A stretch of DNA of 64,000 nt from Streptomyces albireticuli (GTDB taxonomy: Bacteria > Actinomycetota > Actinomycetes > Streptomycetales > Streptomycetaceae). Shown here piece by piece: positions 9,801 to 16,299 of the stretch (position 1 is its first letter; each line of letters starts with the position of its first letter). Both the position numbers and the translations under genes were made by a program. The stretch spans positions 7,340,501 through 7,404,500 of the forward strand of contig NZ_CP021744.1 in assembly GCF_002192455.1 (NCBI RefSeq), read 5' to 3'. The notes under the pieces were generated by a model that was not told the origin of the DNA, did not search any database, and was given only the letters and a program-made list of their open reading frames with translations.

Positions 9801-10771
9801 GAGGCCTCGACGGGGTCGCCGAGCCGGGTGCCGGTGCCGTGCGCCTCGATGTAGCCGGCGGTGGCCGGGTCCAGGCCCGCCGCCTGCCAGGCCAGCCTCA
9901 GCAGGTCGCGCTGGGCGTCGGGGTTCGGGGCCATGATGCCGCTGGTACGGCCGTCCTGGGCGACGGCCGTGCCCTTGATCACGGCGAGCACCCGGTCGCC
10001 GTCGCGGCGCGCGTCCGACAGCCGCTTGAGGACCAGCACGCCGCAGCCCTCGGCCCGGCCGTAGCCGTCGCCCTCGGCGTCGAAGGGCTTGCTGCGGCCG
10101 TCGGGGGAGAGGGCGCCCGCCGCCTCCAGGGTCAGGGTGTAGGCGGGGGAGAGGATGATGTTCACGCCGCCCGCCAGGGCGAGGGAGGTCTCGCCGGTGA
10201 GCAGGCTCTGGCAGGCCAGGTGCACGGCCACCAGCGAGGCGGAGCACGCGGAGTCGAGGACGAAGCTCGGGCCGTGCAGGTCCAGGACGTGCGAGACCCG
10301 GTTGGCGATCCCGGTCAGCTGGGCGCCGATGCCGGTCCACGGCTCGATGCGGGGCAGGTCCTCCAGCAGCCGCCGACCGTAGTCGTCCGAGCAGGTGCCG
10401 ATGTAGACCCCGGCGTCGGAGCCGGCCACCGACCGGGGCGCCATGCCGGCGTGCTCCAGCGCCTCCCAGGCGACCTCCAGGACCAGCCGCTGCTGGGGAT
10501 CCATCAGCTCGACCTCGCGCGGGGTGATGCCGAAGAACTCGGCGTCGAAGCCGTCGACGTCACCGAGGAAATTCCCGGGCCGGTCGGCCCTTCGCAGGGC
10601 CTCCGAGAACTCGGGGCCGACCTTCGTGTACGGGCGCCACCGGTCCTCCGGCGTCGGTTCGACCGACACCTTGCCGTCGGACAGGAAGTCCCAGAACGCC
10701 TCGGGCGAGTCGATTCCGCCCGGGAACCGGCACCCGATGCCGACGAGGGCAACTGATTCTTGATTCTGCAT
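6854..10771 (-). CDS. Iterative type I polyketide synthase, orsellinate-synthase-like
   Basis: This is a 1305-residue PKS. The ketosynthase spans about 1-430, with Cys176 in DSACSAS and histidines in EAHGTGTRLGDP and NIGHAEP. The acyltransferase spans about 530-850, with GHSVGE and Ser634; VAFHS suggests malonyl use. A dehydratase/thiohydrolase-like domain begins near 910 with HALHGASIVP, which fits HxxxGxxxxP (His941). The acyl carrier protein has Ser1254 in LGLDSV. No ketoreductase is present, which separates it from 6-methylsalicylate synthases (about 1750 aa). Size and order match bacterial orsellinic-acid synthases such as AviM and CalO5. The start MQNQESVALVGIG is placed at the beginning of the KS; a poor ribosome site leaves some doubt. 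It is divergent from the Lux-type operon at 11449 and is inferred to make the acid that operon modifies. Confidence 0.9.
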   Translation of the reverse strand: MQNQESVALVGIGCRFPGGIDSPEAFWDFLSDGKVSVEPTPEDRWRPYTKVGPEFSEALRRADRPGNFLGDVDGFDAEFFGITPREVELMDPQQRLVLEVAWEALEHAGMAPRSVAGSDAGVYIGTCSDDYGRRLLEDLPRIEPWTGIGAQLTGIANRVSHVLDLHGPSFVLDSACSASLVAVHLACQSLLTGETSLALAGGVNIILSPAYTLTLEAAGALSPDGRSKPFDAEGDGYGRAEGCGVLVLKRLSDARRDGDRVLAVIKGTAVAQDGRTSGIMAPNPDAQRDLLRLAWQAAGLDPATAGYIEAHGTGTRLGDPVEASGLHAVFGAGRPADKPCWIGSVKSNIGHAEPASGVAGIIKATLMLRHAEMAATVLTSEPSPDIPWEDWGLRLVTEHQVWPKGDTPRRAGVSGYGYGGTIGHVVLEEAPATDTGRGATTSRCPGEPHPAVPEVFPLSYRSRPGVTQYAGRLADWLERHPDTPLCSVGHTLALRRSHLDHRAAVVACGRAELVTALRALAEDGAEDLEAVGVAEGAVRPGADTGTVWVFSGHGSQWAGMASELLATRPEFGEVIDRLEPIFRSELGFSPRQAVVAGDFASTDRAQAMIFAVQVGLAEVWRAFGHRPSAVIGHSVGEIAAAVVAGALGLEDGARLSARRSALLRQVAGKGAMAMVGLPFEEAAARLGDDGPVCAAIASSPATSVVSGDAGAVAALARDWAAEGVPVRSVNSDVAFHSTHMDPLTEALREALAGLTSRTPEVPLYSTALDDPRARAGHGADYWAANLRNPVRLAQAVTAAAEDGHRRFLEVSPHPVVAHSVTETLDHLRITGAHVGHTLRRERPELRTLLLNLGALHSHGADIDWSRHHAAAPTIAELPPIAWQHRRYWRDAVLPAGAVVAHQHDVTGHTLLGRPVDVATEGRLRLWNTCLDDASRPFPGGHALHGASIVPASSIIHTFLEAAPGQGGSKALFDVSLKFPIALASPREVQVVQEGLTLRLSTRPAATSDTARGPGNWLTHTTSSTMAENSAPFPAELVSVPAPQGLTPADPSIVIGRLDAIGVEGIAWPWTVEELLTGDGVIRARVHAPAVPGDQVTWAPLLDAALGIVPIIYGGPPMVRMPAQIREVRVVGEAPETGIVDIRLVDRATDTVDITVSDEAGRLLAWLPGTRFGALRANGAATEEAAGTPVAEAAAETGAAAGAGDDGPEQWGNLPGDVLAARVREEILGRLAREMKMPVDELDPERPLTDLGLDSVMSMRVCAQLEKRMGVRLPVTVLWNYPTAAGLTGHVVSLLTPGGVEVEVAA

Positions 10772-11448
10772 GCCTGTCAATTCCGTTCGTCTCGGAAGGG
10801 ATTCGTGCATGACGCAAGAAGCGGAATGGGGGAGTGCGCGGCGGAGCGGGCGCCGGGGGAGTTCGTACGCGATCACGGTGCGCCGGAGAACCGTGGGGGC
10901 GGGCACCGCGGGGCGCCCGGCAACTTCCGCCGGGAAAGTGTTCGTTGAAGGGCGGAGCGGATGATTTCCACGTTCACACGTCGTTCGTCCGCGGTCCAAG
11001 CGAGTCCGGGGAAATTGTCAACTCGGGACGGAGCGGGGACGAATCGGGACCGGGCCCGTAGCGGCCCGGCGCCACGGGCCGGCGAAGCTCCGCGGGAGGT
11101 GTGCCGGGCCCTGGCCCGGTACCTCCACATCAGGCCAATCCGCAGGCCGGGGGTGTGGTCGGGCGGTGGGTACGGCGGCGGCGCCCCGGTGCCCGGGGCC
11201 GGCCGCCACGGCGGCCGCGGTCACTCCGTTATATCACCGCTGTTTCCGGCCATTCACGCCCGGCGGGCCCGTCGCCGATTTGGCGGTACGTTCCGACGTG
11301 TTCCATGATGGGTGATCGTGCGTCAGTTGCGACGTTCAAGTGACACGAGCCCACTGCACCTGGCTCATTGAGTATTCAACAGGCCATGGCGAGTGCCGAC
11401 CCCCTCGCCGGGCCGGAACACCCTCTTCCCGTATCTAGGCAAGGCATC
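10772..11448. promoter_or_regulatory. Divergent promoter region of PKS and Lux-type operon
   Basis: This 677-nt stretch between the two transcription units is lower in GC near both ends than the flanking genes. I see no convincing gene. Reading frames upstream of 11449 use rare codons (TCT, AGG, CTT), which argues for an untranslated leader. No clear palindromic operator or consensus -35/-10 pair stands out. Confidence 0.45.
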
Positions 11449-12720
11449 ATGCCCGTCCATCAGCTTTCGGACCTCATACGTTTCGCCCGTGAGAACTCGC
11501 CGTTCTACGCGAATCTCTACGCTTCCCTGGCACCCGATGTGGACTGCCTCACAGATCTTCCCGTGGTTGATCAGGGAGAGTTCTGGGCGGCCAACACCCT
11601 GCACGACAACCAGGTACTGACCGCACCGCTCGCCGAGGCCGCCGTCTACAAGACGGGCGGCACCACCGGTGCCCCGAAATTCTCCTGCTACACCCGCGAG
11701 GAATGGCGGGAATTCGTCACCGCCTTCGGCGCGGGACTCGTCGACGCGGGCCTGAAGCCCGGTCACCGGGTGGCCGACCTGTTCTACGCGGGCGAGCTGT
11801 ACGCCAGCTTCCTCTTCATCCTGGACTCCCTGGCCCACGCCCCCGTGGACAACGTCCGTCTGCCCATCGGCGGCGGCGCCCCGCTGGAGTCGACGGTCCC
11901 CACCCTGGAGGACTTCGCCGCCCAGGTCGTCGCCGGCACCCCGACCACCCTCTGCCGCCTCGCCGAGCACCTGGTCGCCCAGGACCGGCAGCTGCCCGCC
12001 GTGGAACTCCTCTTCTTCGGCGGCGAGGCGCTCTTCCCCGACCAGCGCCGGCTGCTGGCCCGGGCCTTCCCCAACGCCGAGGCGCGCTCGCTGGGCTACG
12101 CCAGCGTCGACGCCGGGCTGCTCGGCCGCCCCGTGCCGGGCCCCGACGCCCGCGTGCACCGCGCCTTCACCCCGCACTCGATCGTCGAGATCCTCGACGA
12201 GACGACCGGCGAGCCGGTCACCGAGCCCGGCCGCCCCGGCCGGGTCGTGGTGACCATGCTGTTCCGCACCCTGATGCCGATCATCCGCTACCCTGCGGGC
12301 GACCGCGCCGAGTGGACCGACACCGAGGCCGGCCACTTCCGCATCCTCGGCCGCGCCGAGGAAGGCGTCCGCGTCGGCCCCGTCTCGCTCTACTCGCAGG
12401 ACGCGCAGGCCGCCGTGGAGGAGGCCGACGCCGCGGGCCGCGTCATGGGCACCCAGCTCGTGGTGCGCCGCTGGGACGGCAAGGACGGCCTCGTCCTCCG
12501 CCTCGCCACCGCCCCCGGTGACGACGACCCCGCCGGCCTGGACGTCCTCGCCAAGGAGATCGTCGAGGGCCTGTACACCGCGCGTCCGCTCTACCCCGAC
12601 AGCATGGCCGCAGGCTACGTGCACCCGCTGGAGGTGGAGTGGGCACGCCACCGCGACCTCGCCGTCAACCCCCGCTCCGGCAAGCTCATCCGCGTGCTCG
12701 ACGAGAGGCCGACGGCATGA
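11449..12720 (+). CDS. PaaK/LuxE-like adenylate-forming enzyme
   Basis: The protein has 423 residues from the ATG at 11449 (MPVHQLSDLIRFARENSPFY), which matches the usual N-terminus of phenylacetate-CoA-ligase-like proteins and has AAGG just upstream. In-frame starts at 11386 (ATG) and 11368 (TTG) are possible but use unusual codons. The ATP loop KTGGTTGAPKF and FFGGEALFPDQR are visible. RYPAGDRAEW matches the R-Y-x-x-G-D signature of the family. Such enzymes activate carboxylates as acyl-AMP and pass them to CoA or a protein thiol. First gene of a five-gene operon; the next gene overlaps by ATGA. The likely substrate, by inference, is the PKS product or its starter. Confidence 0.82.
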   Translation: MPVHQLSDLIRFARENSPFYANLYASLAPDVDCLTDLPVVDQGEFWAANTLHDNQVLTAPLAEAAVYKTGGTTGAPKFSCYTREEWREFVTAFGAGLVDAGLKPGHRVADLFYAGELYASFLFILDSLAHAPVDNVRLPIGGGAPLESTVPTLEDFAAQVVAGTPTTLCRLAEHLVAQDRQLPAVELLFFGGEALFPDQRRLLARAFPNAEARSLGYASVDAGLLGRPVPGPDARVHRAFTPHSIVEILDETTGEPVTEPGRPGRVVVTMLFRTLMPIIRYPAGDRAEWTDTEAGHFRILGRAEEGVRVGPVSLYSQDAQAAVEEADAAGRVMGTQLVVRRWDGKDGLVLRLATAPGDDDPAGLDVLAKEIVEGLYTARPLYPDSMAAGYVHPLEVEWARHRDLAVNPRSGKLIRVLDERPTA

Positions 12721-14012
12721 CCGCGCCCACAGCGGACCGGGCACTGCCCCTGGTCCTGCGCAACCGCGCCTTCGGCACCGTATGGCTCGGCCAGGTCCTC
12801 ACCCAGGCCGCCGTGCGCATGTTCCAGGTCGGCATCTCCTGGTGGCTGGTGGCCTACGCCGTCAGCGGCGGCAACGGCCTCGCCTCCGGGCTCTTCATGG
12901 CCGTCAGCACCCTGCCCGCCGTGGCCCTGGCGCCCGTCGTCGCCCGTGCCATCGCCCGCGTCGCCCACCGCTCGCTGCTGCGCGGCGCGGCCGCCGCCGC
13001 GGGCACCGCCGCCACGGCACTGGCCGTCTGGGCCTGCGCGAGCGACCTGCCGATCGCCGCCGCCTACGCCGCCACCCTCGCCCTGGCCACCTGCCAGGCG
13101 TTCTTCGACCCCTGCCTGACCACCTCCGTGCCCGAGCTCGTCGACGACGAGGACATCGAGGCCGCGACCGGCTTCGAGCTGTCCACCCAGTCGCTGGCCA
13201 GCCTCGGCGGAGCCCTGCTCGGCGCCCTGATCGTCGACCGCGCCGGGGTGGCCGGCCTCGCGGTCGGCTGCGCGGCCGCCTACGTGACGGCCGCGGCACT
13301 CCTCGCGACCGTACGCTTCCGCACCCCTGAGCAGGGCGCGGGCGACGGCGACGGCGCCGCCCCCGAGCCGCGGACGCTGCGTCAGGTGCTGTCCGGACTG
13401 CCCTTCGTCCGGAAGATCCTGATCAGCTTCACCGCCGCCAACCTCTTCACCACCGCCGTCTTCGTCGTCATCCCGCTCTACACCAAGTCCGTGCTGCACG
13501 GCGGAGGCGGCACCGTCGCCCTGCTGGAGGCCTCCCTCGGCGCGGGCACCCTGATCGGCTCCTTCACCGGCGCCCGCGTGCCCGGCCGGCCCACCGTCGT
13601 CGGCGCCTGCGCACTGGCCGCGATGGCCGTCGCGCTCGGCCTCCCCGGCCTCGTCGGCGAGCGGCCCGTCATCGCCGGCTGCCTGGCCGTCGCCGGCTGG
13701 TGCGTCGGCGTCATCGGCGTCCGCTTCGTGGCGCTCTTCCAGCGCCTCGTGCCCGCCACCGACAAGCCCGCCTTCTTCGCCGTGATGCAGGCCGTCCTCG
13801 GCGCGACCTTCCCCGTCGCCTCCCTGCTGTTCGGCTTCCTCGGCGACCACCTGCCCGTACAGACCCTCTGCCTGCTCCAGGCCGCCGGACTGGTCCCCGC
13901 CGCCCTCGCGCTGGCCCTGCTGCGCGAGAACCCGCGGGACGACGCGCGGGAGACGGAAGCCGCCGGGGCCGAGCCCGCCCTCGTCGCCGACGCCGCGGGA
14001 GGCGCGCGATGA
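12717..14012 (+). CDS. MFS exporter of the Lux-type operon
   Basis: The protein has 431 residues with about 12 hydrophobic helices. The N-terminus LVLRNRAFGTVWLGQVLTQA is typical of EntS-like and other MFS_3-type exporters in natural-product clusters. The start overlaps the previous stop as ATGA and the stop overlaps the GNAT start as ATGA, so it is coupled on both sides. It is inferred to export the cluster product or give self-resistance. Confidence 0.87.
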   Translation: MTAPTADRALPLVLRNRAFGTVWLGQVLTQAAVRMFQVGISWWLVAYAVSGGNGLASGLFMAVSTLPAVALAPVVARAIARVAHRSLLRGAAAAAGTAATALAVWACASDLPIAAAYAATLALATCQAFFDPCLTTSVPELVDDEDIEAATGFELSTQSLASLGGALLGALIVDRAGVAGLAVGCAAAYVTAAALLATVRFRTPEQGAGDGDGAAPEPRTLRQVLSGLPFVRKILISFTAANLFTTAVFVVIPLYTKSVLHGGGGTVALLEASLGAGTLIGSFTGARVPGRPTVVGACALAAMAVALGLPGLVGERPVIAGCLAVAGWCVGVIGVRFVALFQRLVPATDKPAFFAVMQAVLGATFPVASLLFGFLGDHLPVQTLCLLQAAGLVPAALALALLRENPRDDARETEAAGAEPALVADAAGGAR

Positions 14013-15145
14013 CCGTCACCGTCGAGCGCGCCACCACCGCCGACATCGCCGACCTGCGCCAGCTCTACTACGCCGTCTACGGCCCGCACTACCCGACCGC
14101 GCTGGGCACCGACCCCGCCGAGATGTCCCGCCTCATCCAGGACCCGGACACCCTCTGGCTCGTCGCCCGCGGCGGCCCCGGCGACGCCCTCGCGGGCTCC
14201 GCCGCCATCCACAGCGAGCCCGGCAGCCGCCTCGGCCGCCTCGAAGGCCTCGCCGTCCACCCCGACCAGCGCGGCTCGGGCCTGGCCGGAGCGCTCACCG
14301 AGGCCCTGTGCGCCCGGATGTTCGCCACCGACCGGCTCGACTCGGTGTACGCCACCGTGCGCACCGTCAGCGCCGGACCCCAGCGGGTCGTCTCCCGGCA
14401 CGGCTTCCGGCCGCTCGGCATCCTGCCCAACGCCGTGGACCTCAACTGCCGTGAGAGCCTCGCACTCTACGCGCGTCACGCCGAGGGCGTCCTGGACCGG
14501 CGCGTCCCCGTGACCGAGGTCCCCGCCTCCCTGAGCCCGCTGCTGCGCACCGTCGAGGACAGCCTCGGCATCAGCTACGCCGGCACCCGCGCCACCGCGC
14601 CGCGGCCCGCGCCCCCCGGCCCCGCGACGGCCCGGCTGGAGATGATCGAGGCACCGGCGTTCGTCCGCCGCCGCTTCCAGGAGCGGTTCCCCGACGCCGA
14701 CCGCTGGTTCTACCCCCTGCACACCCCCAACATCCTGCTGACGCCCGACGACGGCGGCTTCGAGGTGTACGCCTACCTCAACCGCGTCGGCGGCTACTGC
14801 GCCCTGGTCACGGCCCACCCCGACCCGGCCGTCGCCGCCGGCTGGCTGGAACCGGTCACCCGGACCCTCACCCGCGCCGGCGCGGGCTACGTCGAGGCGC
14901 TCGTCCCCCTCGACCACCACGGCGCGCTCTCCGCCTTCGCCGCCCAGGGCTTCATCGCCGGAGCCCTCTACCCGGCCATGCGCCGCGACGGCGACGGCTT
15001 CCACGACTACGTCGTGATGTCCCGCACCACCGAACACATCGACTTCCACGGCGTGGTCGTCGACGCGCCCCTCCAGCCCTTCCTCGATTCCTATGTGTCG
15101 GCCTGGGCGTCGACGTATCTGCCCTCACGTGAGGTTGCCTCATGA
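14009..15145 (+). CDS. GNAT-family acetyltransferase-like protein
   Basis: The protein has 378 residues. The N-terminal half is a GNAT fold with the acetyl-CoA loop VHPDQRGSGLAGAL near residue 90. The C-terminal half (about 210-370; GGYCALVTAHPDP, GYVEALVPLDHHGALSAFAAQGF) resembles a second, degenerate GNAT-like unit. It is translationally coupled to the MFS gene before it and the LuxE-like gene after it (ATGA at each junction). It could acylate an amine or hydroxyl of the product, or bind an acyl-CoA or acyl-ACP; its position next to the acyl-protein synthetase makes an acyl-transfer job plausible but unproven. Confidence 0.75.
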   Translation: MTVTVERATTADIADLRQLYYAVYGPHYPTALGTDPAEMSRLIQDPDTLWLVARGGPGDALAGSAAIHSEPGSRLGRLEGLAVHPDQRGSGLAGALTEALCARMFATDRLDSVYATVRTVSAGPQRVVSRHGFRPLGILPNAVDLNCRESLALYARHAEGVLDRRVPVTEVPASLSPLLRTVEDSLGISYAGTRATAPRPAPPGPATARLEMIEAPAFVRRRFQERFPDADRWFYPLHTPNILLTPDDGGFEVYAYLNRVGGYCALVTAHPDPAVAAGWLEPVTRTLTRAGAGYVEALVPLDHHGALSAFAAQGFIAGALYPAMRRDGDGFHDYVVMSRTTEHIDFHGVVVDAPLQPFLDSYVSAWASTYLPSREVAS

Positions 15146-16299
15146 CCCCCTCGAACCCCCACCTCGCCCCCGTCGACGTCCCCGACGCGGCGGCGCTCGC
15201 CCGGGTGCAGCAGCTGTGCGACCTGACCGAGCCCTACGTCTCCGGCCCCGCCGAGGACGAGCTGTTCGCCGCCGCCATGGCGGAGACCAACGCCTGGCAC
15301 CGCGACCGTTCGCCGTTCTTCCGAAGCCTGTACGACGGCGAGCGGCCGGACACCCCGTACGACGCCCCGCTGATCCACGCGAACTTCTTCAAGCGCCACG
15401 AAGTGCTGTCCATCCCCATGGACGACGTCGACCTGCACCTGACCTCCTCCGGCACCACCGGACAGAAGTCGCAGATGTTCTTCGACCGGTGGACCATCCG
15501 CTCCGCGCAGCGCATGGTCGCCCGGATCTTCGACCACAACGGCTGGATCACCCCGGACCAGGAGGTCAACTACCTCCTGTACAGCTACGAGCCCGCCCGC
15601 GACCTCAAGCTGGGCACCTCGTTCACCGACAACTACCTGTGCGACTTCGCCCCCGCCCGGCAGGTCGAGTACGCCCTCCGCAACACCGGCAACGGCCATG
15701 AGTTCGACCCCTTCGGCTCCCTCGCCGCGCTGCGCCGCTTCGCCGAGGACGACGTGCCCGTCCGCATCCTCGGCTTCCCCGCCTTCCTCTGGTTCACCCT
15801 GGAGCGGATGAGCGCCATGGGCCTGCCGCCCCTGCGGCTGCCCGAGGGCTCGCTGATCATCCTCGGCGGCGGCTGGAAGGGCCACACCGACCGGCAGATC
15901 GGCAAGCACGAGCTCTACGCCCGCGTCACCGAGCAGCTGGGCGTCCCCTCCGAGCGGATCCGCGACACCTTCGGCTCCGTCGAGCACTGCATCCCCTACA
16001 TCGAGTGCACGCACCACAACCTCCACGCGCCCGTCTGGTCCCGCGTGTTCATCCGGTGCACACGGACCCTCGAACCCCTCCCGTACGGCGAGAAGGGCTA
16101 CCTGCACCTGGTGTCGCCGTACATCACCTCCGTACCGGCGCAGAGCGTCGTCATGGGCGACCTCGCCTCGCTCCACCCGGGCGAGGAGTGCGGCTGCGAG
16201 CTGACCACCCCGTGGTTCACCATCCACGGCCGCGCCGGGGTCAGCCGCAACCGCAGCTGTGCCGTGGCCGCCGCCGAACTGATGAAGGGAATGTCATGA
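15142..16299 (+). CDS. LuxE-like acyl-protein synthetase
   Basis: The protein has 385 residues (LuxE is about 375). SSGTTGQKSQMFFDRW is the nucleotide-binding loop, and DTFGSVEHCIPYIEC and YLHLVSPYITSVPA follow the LuxE pattern. Cys373 in RSCAVAAAEL lies 13 residues from the C-terminus, where Vibrio LuxE carries its acylated cysteine (Cys364 of 378). In bioluminescence LuxE adenylates a fatty acid, takes the acyl group on this cysteine and hands it to LuxC for reduction. The next gene is a LuxC homologue overlapping by 4 nt. No luciferase genes are present in the window, so the acid is probably not for light production. Confidence 0.85.
   Translation: MTPSNPHLAPVDVPDAAALARVQQLCDLTEPYVSGPAEDELFAAAMAETNAWHRDRSPFFRSLYDGERPDTPYDAPLIHANFFKRHEVLSIPMDDVDLHLTSSGTTGQKSQMFFDRWTIRSAQRMVARIFDHNGWITPDQEVNYLLYSYEPARDLKLGTSFTDNYLCDFAPARQVEYALRNTGNGHEFDPFGSLAALRRFAEDDVPVRILGFPAFLWFTLERMSAMGLPPLRLPEGSLIILGGGWKGHTDRQIGKHELYARVTEQLGVPSERIRDTFGSVEHCIPYIECTHHNLHAPVWSRVFIRCTRTLEPLPYGEKGYLHLVSPYITSVPAQSVVMGDLASLHPGEECGCELTTPWFTIHGRAGVSRNRSCAVAAAELMKGMS

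Noticed and set aside
6854..10771. 6-methylsalicylic acid synthase
   Set aside because: There is no ketoreductase domain, and the protein is about 450 residues shorter than that family.
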